64,000 bases of DNA from Marinobacterium weihaiense (GTDB lineage Bacteria > Pseudomonadota > Gammaproteobacteria > Pseudomonadales > Balneatricaceae): positions 141,023 to 205,022 of the forward strand of contig NZ_JAHQZT010000005.1 in the NCBI RefSeq assembly GCF_019061305.1. The letters are read 5' to 3'. Position numbers and translations under genes: made by a program. The notes below the pieces were generated by a model that did no database searches, had not been told where the DNA came from, and was given only the letters and a program-made list of their open reading frames with translations. Below are positions 29,380-38,609 of this stretch, in pieces; position 1 is the first letter of the stretch; each line of letters opens with the position of its first letter.

Positions 29380-30306
29380 ATGAAACTGGAGATGCGTCAA
29401 CTGGCCGCACTGGCCGCGGTTATCGAAGAGTGCAGCTTCGAGCGCGCTGCTCAGCGTCTGCATGTCACCCAGTCGGCCGTATCCCAGCGCATCAAGCAGC
29501 TGGAGGAGCGCTTTGGTCAGGTACTGGTTGTGCGCAGTACGCCTGTACAGGCCACTGAAGCCGGTCAGCGGGTACTCAAGCACTACCGTCAGGTCAGCCT
29601 GTTGGAGCAGGAGTTGCTACAAACGCTTTCACAACAGGATGCTCAGGGGTTTAGTCGGGTGGCGTTGGGCCTGAATGCCGATAGCTTGGAAACCTGGTTT
29701 CCGGGCGCAGTGGCGACGCTAGTGACCGAGCAGCGGTTGCTGCTGGATCTGAAGGTGGATGATCAGGATGTGACGCACCAGCTGCTGCGCGACGGTGAAG
29801 TGATCGGCTGCATTACTTCGTCGCCCCGTGCGATGCCGGGCTGCCAGTGCGTGCCGCTGGGAGTGGTGCCGTATCGCTGCCTGGCCAGTACGGCGTATCT
29901 GGCGCGTTACTTCCCCGAGGGGGTCACGGCTGAAGGCTTTCGTCACGCGCCGGTTGCCGAGTTCAGCCGCAAGGATCGGTTGCAGAATCGCTATCTACAG
30001 CAGTTCTTCGGTTTGGCCCCGCACAGCTATCCGCGGCACCGCATTCCGTCGTCCGAAGCCTTCTGCGAGCTGATAGCCTTGGGCCTGGCCTGTGGCATGG
30101 TACCTGATCAGCAGGGGCAGTTGATGATTCGACAGGGGCGGGCGGTTGACATGACGCCGGGACAATATCTGGCGGTGCCGCTGTACTGGCATGTGTGGAA
30201 TCTGGGGTCGGAACTGATCCGGTTGTTGACGCAGGCGCTGGTGGCTGCGGCCGAGCGTGAGCTGGATCCATTTTCCAGGCATCCGGTGCTGACGCATCCG
30301 GGGTAG
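29380..30306 (+). CDS. argP: LysR-family regulator ArgP
   Basis: 308-residue LysR-type protein with an N-terminal winged helix (MRQLAALAAVIEECSFERAA, VTQSAVSQRIKQLEERF) and a C-terminal effector domain. Sequence and position opposite argO identify it as ArgP/IciA, which in E. coli activates argO with arginine and is blocked by lysine. ATG 29380 starts the conserved MKLEMRQ. The operator should be in 29275-29379. Confidence 0.9.
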   Translation: MKLEMRQLAALAAVIEECSFERAAQRLHVTQSAVSQRIKQLEERFGQVLVVRSTPVQATEAGQRVLKHYRQVSLLEQELLQTLSQQDAQGFSRVALGLNADSLETWFPGAVATLVTEQRLLLDLKVDDQDVTHQLLRDGEVIGCITSSPRAMPGCQCVPLGVVPYRCLASTAYLARYFPEGVTAEGFRHAPVAEFSRKDRLQNRYLQQFFGLAPHSYPRHRIPSSEAFCELIALGLACGMVPDQQGQLMIRQGRAVDMTPGQYLAVPLYWHVWNLGSELIRLLTQALVAAAERELDPFSRHPVLTHPG

Positions 30307-30323
30307 GGCAGGGGTAAACGAAA

Positions 30324-30348
30324 CAGCCCCCGCAAAATGCGAGGGCTG
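30324..30348 (-). terminator. terminator between argP and the helicase gene
   Basis: Stem CAGCCC...CGC/GCG...GGGCTG with an AAAAT-type loop. Read leftward it is followed by TTTCGTTT, so it best fits the end of the helicase transcript. Confidence 0.5.
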
Positions 30349-30357
30349 TGATGGGCA

Positions 30358-32097
30358 TCAGTGACGCGGCTGGCGGCGTACCGGTGCTTTTCCGCGCGGG
30401 CGGCGTTGGGTACCGTTACCGTTTTCCTGCCAGGGGCGGATATCCAGACGCTGACCGCATACGCGCGCACGCTTCAGGGTCTGTAACTGACCTGACTCCA
30501 GGCCCTGTGGCAGATCGACGCAGCTGAATTCGTCAGCAATGTTGATGCGACCGATCTGGCGGCTTTCAATACCGGCTTCGTTGGCGATGGCGCCGACGAT
30601 GTTACCCGGCTTAACGCCATGCAGATGGCCCACGCCGATCCAGTAACGCTCCATGCCGGCGGCAACCGGTTCGTTGCGCTGGTTGCGACGCGGGCGCTCG
30701 CCTCGCTCGCCGCGTTCACCACGCTCCTGACGCTCGCGCGGGGCCGGGCGAGTGTTGGGATCGGGCTCGTTTTCGTCCATCCAGAGCGGCTTGTCGCTGT
30801 GCATCAGCGCGATGGTAGCGGCGACCAGCTGCCCGGTGCTCAGCTCGGATGTCTCCTGCAGCTTGTTGATCAGCGGCATGTACTCGTCGAGGTTTGCTTT
30901 CTCGGCAGCAGCCAGGATCTGCTTCTGCAGGCGCTCGGCACGCAGCTCATTGATCTCCTTGGCGGTCGGCAGCTTCAGCGTTTCCAGCGGCTGGCGCGTG
31001 GTGCGTTCCAGCTGGCGCAGCAGACGCTGTTCGCGCGGTGCGACAAACAGAATAGCATCACCGTTGCGACCGGCACGGCCGGTACGACCGATACGGTGAA
31101 TGTAAGACTCGTTGTCGTACGGAATGTCATAGTTGATAACGTGGCTGATCCGTTCGACGTCGAGGCCGCGGGCTACCACGTCGGTGGCGATGACAACATC
31201 CAGCTCACCCTTTTTTAGCTTGCTGACGATGCGCTCGCGCTGTACCTGAGCGATATCGCCGTGCAGGGCGGCGGCCGGGAAGCCGGCGCGGGTCAGTTCG
31301 TCCGCCAGTGATTCGGTCGCGGTCTTGGTGCGCACGAATACCAGCGCGGCTTCATGCTCGTGTTGTTCCAGGATGCGGGTCAGGGCCTGGGTCTTGCTCA
31401 TGCCGCGCACAACCCATACGCGCTGGCGAATGGTGCTGGCGGTTGCAGTTTGAGCCTGGATCTTGATGACCGCCGGCTCCTGCAGGTAATTCTCGGCAAT
31501 GTGCCGAATGGCCTGCGGCATGGTGGCTGAGAACAGGGCGATCTGACGCTGCGACGGCGTGTGCTGCAGCACCCATTCGACGTCGTCGATAAAGCCCATG
31601 CGCAGCATTTCGTCGGCTTCATCCAGCACCAGTGCCTGCAGACGATCCAGCTGCAAGGTGCCGCGGCGGATGTGGTCCATAACACGGCCCGGTGTGCCAA
31701 TAATCACCTGGGCGCCGCGACGCAGGCCACGGATCTGGCTGTCGTAACCCTGACCACCGTAAATGGACAGCGTGCGCAGTCCCGGCAGGTGCTTGGAGTA
31801 TTTCTCACAGGCCGTCGCAACCTGCAGTGCCAGTTCGCGCGTAGGCGCCAAAATCAGCAGCTGCGGGTGAGTGGCGGTCGTATCGATACGCTGCAGCAGG
31901 GGCAGGGCGAATGCGGCGGTTTTGCCGGTACCGGTTTGAGCCATGCCAAGCAGATCCCGTCCCTCGAGCAGTGGCGGGATACTCCGTGCCTGAATCGGCG
32001 AAGGAGTTTCGTAGCCAACGTCGGCCAGAGCGTTAAGAATAGGGGCGGACAGTCCCAAATCGCCAAAGGTGGCGGGGCTGGTATCAGTGTTGGACAT
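30358..32097 (-). CDS. deaD: ATP-dependent DEAD-box RNA helicase, DeaD/CsdA type
   Basis: 579 residues. The helicase core has AQTGTGKTAAFALPLL (motif I), PTRELALQ (Ia), VLDEADEMLRMGF (II), SATMP (III) and HRIGRTGRAGR (VI). A C-terminal RNA-binding domain like that of DbpA/CsdA follows (MERYWIGVGHLHGVKPGNIVG), then a basic Arg/Gly-rich tail. DeaD helps ribosome assembly and RNA unwinding, above all in the cold. The upstream region to 32235 shows no other gene. Confidence 0.94.
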   Translation of the reverse strand: MSNTDTSPATFGDLGLSAPILNALADVGYETPSPIQARSIPPLLEGRDLLGMAQTGTGKTAAFALPLLQRIDTTATHPQLLILAPTRELALQVATACEKYSKHLPGLRTLSIYGGQGYDSQIRGLRRGAQVIIGTPGRVMDHIRRGTLQLDRLQALVLDEADEMLRMGFIDDVEWVLQHTPSQRQIALFSATMPQAIRHIAENYLQEPAVIKIQAQTATASTIRQRVWVVRGMSKTQALTRILEQHEHEAALVFVRTKTATESLADELTRAGFPAAALHGDIAQVQRERIVSKLKKGELDVVIATDVVARGLDVERISHVINYDIPYDNESYIHRIGRTGRAGRNGDAILFVAPREQRLLRQLERTTRQPLETLKLPTAKEINELRAERLQKQILAAAEKANLDEYMPLINKLQETSELSTGQLVAATIALMHSDKPLWMDENEPDPNTRPAPRERQERGERGERGERPRRNQRNEPVAAGMERYWIGVGHLHGVKPGNIVGAIANEAGIESRQIGRINIADEFSCVDLPQGLESGQLQTLKRARVCGQRLDIRPWQENGNGTQRRPRGKAPVRRQPRH

Positions 32098-32235
32098 GCT
32101 GTGAGTTATACCTGGGTCTTGAGAGGAGGAGAAAGGTTGCGAGCGTTTTGGATCAAGAGCAACGCTTTCTGTAAATAATGACCAAATTATACGCGCCTTG
32201 GCGGATTGCGTCCACAGAAACCAGCATGTGCCGGC

Positions 32236-33012
32236 TCAGGGTGTGTCATGGCGGGTGAAATGGTTGTAAATATCAATCAACTCCTCTTCGCTGAAACGAA
32301 CGATAACCAGCTGCTGGCCGGGATGAATGACATCCGGGTTCTGTCCCAGCAGCCCCTGCTGATGATTGAACACCCAGGTCTGCTCAACCTTGCGCTTGAG
32401 CAGGTGCCCCAGCCAGGAGCTGCGCTGGTCACCCAGTGGCTCATCGGCATCTTCAGGAATATCGGCGCTGAGCAGGCGGGAACGGTCTTCAAGGCGAATG
32501 CCGCGGGTAAAGGTGTCGATCAGACCGCGGTGGATGATGCCCCACAAGCCTTGCTGGTCGCTGGGCTGCACCGAGTGAATGTAAAACACCTCGTCGGCGG
32601 CCTGGTCAGGATGGTTGAGCAGCTCCTTCAGCCGAAGCCGGTTGCCTGGAAAGGTGATGTCAGAGGCTTTTGTGTCAGCACTGACCGTTCCGGGGATGTC
32701 AACACCGAAACTGGTGGCCGGCATATCGTCAACGGTCTCGATGGCCAGGCTGTCGCTATCGGTCGGTGCGGGCACGTGCAGCAGTTGGCTGCCGGTGACA
32801 AAGTGATCGGCCTGCGTCATGTCCAGAGTATCTTCTGCTGCCTGACGGGTCAGACTTTTGATATGCTCGCGCGCCTCGAGGCGAATGGCGTCTGAAACGG
32901 TCGTCTCGGCGGATGTGTTGGCTGTCGCAGTATCACGATTGTCGTTGTACCAGAAGGCATATGCCGCCAGAAGCGCGATGATGACAGTAAGGGCAATGAT
33001 CAGGCGTTGCAT
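32236..33012 (-). CDS. membrane-anchored protein with LysM-like C-terminus
   Basis: 258-residue protein of unknown function. One hydrophobic helix near the N-terminus (LIIALTVIIALLAAYAFWY) anchors it, followed by an acidic Thr/Ala/Asp-rich stretch. The C-terminal part, HQQGLLGQNPDVIHPGQQLVIVR, resembles the NPDxIxPGQxLxI ending of LysM domains, which would suit peptidoglycan binding in the periplasm; the first half of a LysM is hard to see. Divergent from smrA. Confidence 0.7.
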   Translation of the reverse strand: MQRLIIALTVIIALLAAYAFWYNDNRDTATANTSAETTVSDAIRLEAREHIKSLTRQAAEDTLDMTQADHFVTGSQLLHVPAPTDSDSLAIETVDDMPATSFGVDIPGTVSADTKASDITFPGNRLRLKELLNHPDQAADEVFYIHSVQPSDQQGLWGIIHRGLIDTFTRGIRLEDRSRLLSADIPEDADEPLGDQRSSWLGHLLKRKVEQTWVFNHQQGLLGQNPDVIHPGQQLVIVRFSEEELIDIYNHFTRHDTP

Positions 33013-33142
33013 TGTCAGAACCTGCCGGATTGAGAGCGTGTATGTACCTTAGATGAGAACTCTGGTCCGTAAAAGCGTTCCATTGAATTACAACAAGGGC
33101 ATTGGTGTACTTTACCTGGATGCCGATAGTGGGAGAAAGCGC

Positions 33143-33721
33143 ATGCGATTCGATTCAGAAACCGACTTTACCGAAATGATGCAGGCCGAGGGCGTGCAGC
33201 GTATTCGCTCACACAGTCCGGCACCGGCGGTGAAAACATCGCTGCATGCCGACCCGAACAAGAGTGTTCGTCGTCGTCTGGCACAAGGGTCGCCCGAAGG
33301 GCTGTCGCTGGCACCGGTCGAGTGGCTGCATCCAGCCGATCCGTTGTCCTGGAAACGTGACGGGGTACAGGAAGGGGTGTTTCGCAACCTGCGGCTGGGC
33401 CGCTATACCACGGATGCCAGCCTGAACCTGCAACACCTGACACTGGCGCAGGCCCGTGATGAAGTGGCCGGGTTTGTGCGCCAGAGCCGCGAGCTGAACA
33501 TCCGCACGGTCTTGATTCAGCATGGGCGTAGCCAGAATCCGGAGGCGCATGGCAATCAGCTGAAGACTTATCTCAACGCGTGGTTGCCCTTGCTGGATGG
33601 GGTCATGGCCTTTCACTCGGCGCAGCCGCATCATGGTGGTACCGGAGCACTCTATGTGATGCTGCGCAAGAGTGATCAGGCGCGACAGGATAATTGGGAA
33701 AAACATCAAAAACGACGCTGA
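33143..33721 (+). CDS. smrA: Smr-domain endonuclease SmrA-like
   Basis: 192 residues. After a basic linker, the small MutS-related (Smr) domain runs from about residue 90: NLQHLTLAQARDEVAGFVRQ, IRTVLIQHGRSQNPEAHGNQ and GGTGALYVMLRKS. The first motif LDLHG and the HGxG loop are degenerate, as in E. coli SmrA. Members nick DNA or RNA; the cellular role is not fixed. ATG 33143 is preferred over 33053 because conservation starts there. Confidence 0.83.
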   Translation: MRFDSETDFTEMMQAEGVQRIRSHSPAPAVKTSLHADPNKSVRRRLAQGSPEGLSLAPVEWLHPADPLSWKRDGVQEGVFRNLRLGRYTTDASLNLQHLTLAQARDEVAGFVRQSRELNIRTVLIQHGRSQNPEAHGNQLKTYLNAWLPLLDGVMAFHSAQPHHGGTGALYVMLRKSDQARQDNWEKHQKRR

Positions 33722-33794
33722 CCGCATACGGATTGCATTACATCTGAAAAATCGCTTTACTGAAGCGACAAACCGGGTAGGGAAACAACCGACT

Positions 33795-34508
33795 ATGGAC
33801 TCCGTGTTCGTTGAACAGCTCAAGCGCATTCGGCATCTGGTTGTACTGTTGTTGTCATTGGATGTGGTGGCGCTTGCCGTCGCGGCTGCAAGTGGTGCAC
33901 CTTTGACGTTGCTGGTGCTACTGGCTGTGCTGTTGCTGGCGACGCTGGCACTGTTATACGTGCTGCGTAGTCGCAGCATGACCCGTGCGGCCAGTCGTGC
34001 ACAGGAGCCTCTGCTGGCGATTGATCCCAATACCGGCATTGCCACTGAATACTGGTACCGTCACATGTTGGCGCTGGAGTGCCGCCGTGCTGTACGCGAA
34101 TTTGCGCCGTTAACGGTACTGAGCATTCACCTGGGCGACCAGGTGCGTCGTCCGCAGCTGTTGGAGCTGGTACGTGTGCTTGGCGAGGCTTTCTCGCGCC
34201 CGGGTGATCTGGTTGGCTGGCATGGAGGACGTGTCGTTGGCGCAGTGCTGCCCAGTACCAATGAAAACGCGCAGCAGCTGGTCCAGCGTTGCTATGATCG
34301 CATTCGCGAGCATGAGTCCATGGCCGAACTGCCACTGAGAATTGTGGCGGAAACCTTCCAGCCTCTGGGTGACCTGTGTCTCGCCAAAGTTCATCATCAG
34401 CTTGAGAGCCACCTTCATACTGCTCTGCAGCAGGAGCCGGGTGTCTTCTATTACAGTGAATTCAGCACCCATGCCAATGGCCCAGGCATGACCTATAACG
34501 ATCAATGA
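33795..34508 (+). CDS. membrane protein with degenerate GGDEF domain
   Basis: 237 residues. Two hydrophobic segments (LVVLLLSLDVVALAVAAAS and LTLLVLLAVLLLATLALLY) are followed by a GGDEF-like fold: PLTVLSIHLGD matches the first strand and FSRPGDLVGWHGGRVVGAVLP the active-site hairpin, where GGRVV replaces GGDEF. Catalysis is therefore unlikely and it may act as a sensor or scaffold. Its end overlaps the start of tmcA by four bases. ATG 33795 is used. Confidence 0.75.
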   Translation: MDSVFVEQLKRIRHLVVLLLSLDVVALAVAAASGAPLTLLVLLAVLLLATLALLYVLRSRSMTRAASRAQEPLLAIDPNTGIATEYWYRHMLALECRRAVREFAPLTVLSIHLGDQVRRPQLLELVRVLGEAFSRPGDLVGWHGGRVVGAVLPSTNENAQQLVQRCYDRIREHESMAELPLRIVAETFQPLGDLCLAKVHHQLESHLHTALQQEPGVFYYSEFSTHANGPGMTYNDQ

Positions 34509-36595
34509 CCCTTTCTACCACCTTCAAGGATTTGCGGCAGCGCCTGTTGCAGGGCCGTCAGCGCCTGTTGGTCTGGGTCGCCGGCGAGCGGCAATGGTGC
34601 CATGATCAACTCAATGGCGAACTGGTCGACTATCTGGTTGGGCGTGGCGTATTGATTAGCGACGTCGCGCTGGCAGGATGTCAGCCGCTCAATGCACGCC
34701 AGGCACCCACCGTGTTGGGGCAAACGCTGGATTTTGCCGTGTTCGATGCCTTCAGCGGTTTCAATCCCAATGCCTTTGGGCAGGTGGCCGGTGCCATTCA
34801 AGCCGGTGGTTGTCTGGTGTTGCTGACGCCGGCGGCAGATGCCTGGCCTGACTTCCCGGACCCCGAATACGCCTCGCTCTGTGTCGAACCCTATCGGCCG
34901 GAACAGCTGTCAGGGCAGTACCTTGGACATCTGGTGCGAGTGCTGGACCAGGCGCAGACACTGGTGCGCTGGCATCAGTGCCAGGCGCCACGAATTCCTG
35001 AAACATTGCCACCCATCGAGCCGGCAGAATCCGTACCGCCGCCTTGCCTGAGTGCTGACCAGGCCGAGGCGGTAGCGCTGATTCAACATACGGCGGCGGC
35101 ACGTGCACAGCCGCTGATCCTCAGTGCTGACCGAGGCCGGGGCAAGAGTGCGGCATTGGGTCTGGCAGCAGCGGCGCTGCTGGAACAGGGTGTGCGCGTG
35201 GTGCTGACAGCGGTTAGCAAAAGCGCCGTGGCGTCGGTGTTGGAACGGGTTCAGGTGATGGCACCGGAGCTTGCGGATCAGCTGATTTTTTTACGCCCCG
35301 ACGAGCTGTTGCAGGCTCGGCCGGCCGGACAGCTGCTACTGGTCGATGAAGCGGCGGCCATTCCTACACCGGTTTTGATGCGTTTGGTGACACACTATCC
35401 ACGCAGTGTGTTCGCGACCACGTTGCATGGTTATGAAGGCAACGGGCAGGGGTTTGCGTTGCGTTTTCGGCAACAGTTGCAGCGCCGGTTTCCCGCGTTG
35501 CGAGAGTTTCGTCTGCACACGGCTATCCGCTGGTCGAGCCCCGACCCGCTTGAGCAGCTGGTCAATCGCATGCTGTTACTGGATGTGGATGCGTCGGCGA
35601 TACCGGCTGTCTCGGCGCCGCTGCTGATCGAGTCGATCACTCAGGCCGAGCTGGCGGCCGACACAAGCCTGTTGCGTCAGCTGTTTGGCCTGCTGGTGCT
35701 GGCGCACTACCGCACGGCACCGGGCGATCTTCGCATTCTATTGGACAGCCCGAACATGCGTATTCTGGTCGCACGCAAGGCCGGAGTGCCAGTTGGCTGT
35801 GTGCTGCTGGCAGAAGAAGGGCCGCTGGACACGGTGCTGGCCAATGCAATCTGGGAAGGCCGTCGGCGCCCGCGCGGACACTTGCTGCCGCAAACGCTGA
35901 TTGCCCAGGAGGGCTGGCGCGAGGCCGCTGCCTGGCAGGGATGGCGCGTCGTGCGCATTGCCGCACACCCGCAGCTGCAGCAGCAGGGCATTGGCCGGTC
36001 GCTGCTGGCAGCCGTGGAGCAGGCGGCATACGAGCAGGGAGTTGATTACCTGGGCGCCAGTTTCGCCGGCAATGAAGGGTTGTTGCGTTTTTGGCAGGAC
36101 AGCGGTTTTGTACCTGTGCGGCTGGGTGATCAGCGCGACCCGGTTGCCGGTACGCACGCGCTACTGGTGCTCAAACCATTGTCTTCTGCACCGAATGCCT
36201 GGCTCCCGCAGGCACGTGAGCAGTTCCGGCGAAGTGTGCTGCACCGGTTATCCGGTGCCCTGCAGGACCTTGAAGCCGAGCAGTTGCCGTGGTTGCTGCA
36301 GGGGATTGAGCCCGGTGCGCGGCTCAGTGTGGACGAGCAGCACCGCATTGAAGGCTTTGCCGATGCCCAGCGCACGCTGGAGAGCAGTTACCTGCCGCTG
36401 AGTCGCCTGTTGCACCTCAGTATCGGACGTTGGCACCATCTGGGGATCAGTGTGGCCGACCAGCGACTGCTGTGTGCTCGGATTCTGCGCCAGCAGCCGC
36501 CATCGGCGGCTGACGAGCCTGCCGGCAAGCGGGCGCAACTGGAACGCTTGCGTGTGCTCGTCGGCCACTTGCTCAGGCAGGGCGTTGAAGAATGA
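34505..36595 (+). CDS. tmcA: tRNA(Met) cytidine acetyltransferase
   Basis: Acetylates the wobble cytidine of elongator tRNA-Met to N4-acetylcytidine. The 696-residue product has the N-terminal TmcA domain, a RecD-like helicase module with Walker A ADRGRGKSAALGLA and Walker B LLLVDEAAAIP, and a GNAT module (RVVRIAAHPQLQQQGIGRSL). The C-terminal tRNA-binding tail follows. The start overlaps the preceding gene (ATGA), linking a tRNA enzyme to a degenerate GGDEF protein; the reason is unclear. Confidence 0.95.
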   Translation: MTLSTTFKDLRQRLLQGRQRLLVWVAGERQWCHDQLNGELVDYLVGRGVLISDVALAGCQPLNARQAPTVLGQTLDFAVFDAFSGFNPNAFGQVAGAIQAGGCLVLLTPAADAWPDFPDPEYASLCVEPYRPEQLSGQYLGHLVRVLDQAQTLVRWHQCQAPRIPETLPPIEPAESVPPPCLSADQAEAVALIQHTAAARAQPLILSADRGRGKSAALGLAAAALLEQGVRVVLTAVSKSAVASVLERVQVMAPELADQLIFLRPDELLQARPAGQLLLVDEAAAIPTPVLMRLVTHYPRSVFATTLHGYEGNGQGFALRFRQQLQRRFPALREFRLHTAIRWSSPDPLEQLVNRMLLLDVDASAIPAVSAPLLIESITQAELAADTSLLRQLFGLLVLAHYRTAPGDLRILLDSPNMRILVARKAGVPVGCVLLAEEGPLDTVLANAIWEGRRRPRGHLLPQTLIAQEGWREAAAWQGWRVVRIAAHPQLQQQGIGRSLLAAVEQAAYEQGVDYLGASFAGNEGLLRFWQDSGFVPVRLGDQRDPVAGTHALLVLKPLSSAPNAWLPQAREQFRRSVLHRLSGALQDLEAEQLPWLLQGIEPGARLSVDEQHRIEGFADAQRTLESSYLPLSRLLHLSIGRWHHLGISVADQRLLCARILRQQPPSAADEPAGKRAQLERLRVLVGHLLRQGVEE

Positions 36596-37940
36596 CCATT
36601 AGCCCGTTGACGGGGGAGTCATGCTCCAGTCGCAGGTCAAAGGTATCCAGCGCACAAACCTCAAAGCCCAGTGCTTCAGCCTGAGTGCGGATATGCTTCC
36701 GGCTGTGCCGGTAGCGGCCCGACGGGTGCAGACTGACGTCTTCCTCATCACGACCCTGCTCAACCGTAAAGGCAAATAGCCCGCCCGGGAGCAGAGCATT
36801 CCAGATCAATGGCATCAGTGGTGCCAGGCTGCCGGTGTAAATCAGCACATCTGTAGCCGTGATCAGCCGAGCCGGTTTCATTGCGTGCAGGTATTCTTCC
36901 ATCGAACAGCAGGACAGTTGGTCGTAAGCCTTCTTGCATTCCGCTTGGCGCAGCATTTGCGCTGACAGGTCACAGCCGCTCAGCAGTTTGATCGGCAGCT
37001 GCTTGCGCAGTTCCACGCCGCATAGTCCAGTGCCGCATCCCAGATCAACAGCCTCAAGCGGTGCCGATGTATCCAAGTACTCGCGCAAGGCGCCGCACAA
37101 GCGTTCGGGAGCGTCATATCCCAAGCGTCCGCGCAGCCGTGACTCGAATTCGGTAGCATGAATGTCGTATAGGTCCCGGACGTAGCTGTTCGGTGCCGCT
37201 GCCGTGCATTGCCCTTCGGCTGCGCTGATCATGTGGCGTACGCTCAAATTGTCCGGCTCCGCTTCTGCGGCTGCGCGATACAGGGGGGTTGCCGCAGCCG
37301 GATGCCCTTCTTCAGCGCAGTAATCGGCCAGGCGAATCAGCAGCGCCGCCTCAGCAGGTGGGTCCTGTTGCAGTATCAGGTGTGTACGGTCCAGCAGGCA
37401 CAGGTTCAGAGCGCGTTCCGATTCGACTTCTATACTCTTGGGAAGTGGTGCCAGAGTCGACAGGGCTTGCTCATGCTGGTGCAGGTGGCGTTGAGCAACG
37501 GCGAGCGTCAGTTGTGCCTCGGCGACCTCAGCCAGTGGCGGTGCGTGCTGAACATAATCGAGGATGCTCTGCCACTGTTGCAGCTGCTCCAGTAGCCCGA
37601 GGTAGTTGAGCTGAAAAGCCGCTTCCTCAGGCTGCAACCGCAGACTGTCTCGACAGGCCGTCAGCGCCTGTTCCAGCTTGCCGCGGGCTTGCAGCACCAG
37701 TGCCAGGTTGTTGAGTGCCTGGGCCTTGAAGCGTGGTGGCTGTACCTGCTTGCTGGCACGGCTCAATTCCTTGGTGGCGGCCAGCAGGTTGCCGGCCTTG
37801 AATTGGACCAGCCCCAGCAGATGTCGGGCATTGAAGTCATCGGGGGTGTGAGCAAGGTGCTGCTGGCAGATGGCGCGTGCAGCAGTAAAGGCGCCCTGAT
37901 TCATCAGCGCCATTGCTTCACTCAGACTGGGTGCGGACAT
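36573..37940 (-). CDS. TPR-repeat SAM-dependent methyltransferase
   Basis: 455 residues. The N-terminal half is helical with TPR-like repeats (AICQQHLAHTPDDFNARHLLGLVQFK, LNNLALVLQARGKLEQALTA). The C-terminal half is a class I methyltransferase with motif I VDLGCGTGLCGVELRKQL and a following SAM-contact CDLSAQML. The preceding NSYVRDLYDIHATEFESRL is typical of a family found in proteobacteria. The substrate is unknown. Its 3' end overlaps tmcA convergently by 23 bp. Confidence 0.85.
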   Translation of the reverse strand: MSAPSLSEAMALMNQGAFTAARAICQQHLAHTPDDFNARHLLGLVQFKAGNLLAATKELSRASKQVQPPRFKAQALNNLALVLQARGKLEQALTACRDSLRLQPEEAAFQLNYLGLLEQLQQWQSILDYVQHAPPLAEVAEAQLTLAVAQRHLHQHEQALSTLAPLPKSIEVESERALNLCLLDRTHLILQQDPPAEAALLIRLADYCAEEGHPAAATPLYRAAAEAEPDNLSVRHMISAAEGQCTAAAPNSYVRDLYDIHATEFESRLRGRLGYDAPERLCGALREYLDTSAPLEAVDLGCGTGLCGVELRKQLPIKLLSGCDLSAQMLRQAECKKAYDQLSCCSMEEYLHAMKPARLITATDVLIYTGSLAPLMPLIWNALLPGGLFAFTVEQGRDEEDVSLHPSGRYRHSRKHIRTQAEALGFEVCALDTFDLRLEHDSPVNGLMVILQRPA

Positions 37941-38040
37941 GCTAAACCCTTTGAAAAATGTAAAAGCGGGATACTAGCCCAGCATATGCAAAATGCAATC
38001 CGGCAGGATCAGGCCGAGTATGCAGAGGAGGTGACCAAAC

Positions 38041-38571
38041 ATGAAACAGGTTGTAGCAGGGTTGATGCTGGCGTTGGCTACCGCTCCCGTTTGGGCGGAC
38101 AAACCTGCCTGGGCCGGTAAGCCGGCCGCGCCGGATGCGGTATTCCAGGGGCAGGAACCTGGCGGTCAGGGCCGGGAGCGGTCGGACGCGCATGAAAACC
38201 GGCTGCTGCCGCTCAGTCATCGAGAGCGTCGCCAGTTGCGGGATTGGGTGCTGCAGGATCACTATGGCTATCGGCCCCAGCCGGGGCAGGGCGGGGTGTT
38301 GCCGCCAGGGCTGCGCAAGAAATTGGCGCGCGGTGGTGAACTCCCGCCGGGATGGCAAGACAAGCTACGTCGTGGCGAGCGCTTCGATGATGATTATTAT
38401 CGTTATGGCGAGCGTCTGTCACGGCATTATCTGGAGCGTCTGGGGTATGACGCTGAGGCGGCGGAATTGATACTGCTGGGAGGCAGGGTTGTGCGTGTGG
38501 CCGAAGGGCGTGGCACGATTCTGGATGTGGTCGAGCTGACCGATAAGGCGTTGGAGTTGATGGGCAACTGA
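38041..38571 (+). CDS. secreted CigR/RcnB-like protein
   Basis: 176 residues with a clear signal peptide (MKQVVAGLMLALATAPVWA-DK) and a proline/glycine/arginine-rich mature part. The pattern VLPPGLRKKLARGGELPPGW followed by YYRYGERLSRHYLERLGYD and a small beta domain (GRVVRVAEGRGTILDVVEL) resembles CigR/RcnB-type periplasmic proteins. The E. coli and Salmonella relatives have roles in metal homeostasis or virulence control; the role here is unknown. Confidence 0.65.
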   Translation: MKQVVAGLMLALATAPVWADKPAWAGKPAAPDAVFQGQEPGGQGRERSDAHENRLLPLSHRERRQLRDWVLQDHYGYRPQPGQGGVLPPGLRKKLARGGELPPGWQDKLRRGERFDDDYYRYGERLSRHYLERLGYDAEAAELILLGGRVVRVAEGRGTILDVVELTDKALELMGN

Positions 38572-38609
38572 GCCGCAGGGGACTCGGTTGCCCGGCAAGG
38601 AGGGCGGGG

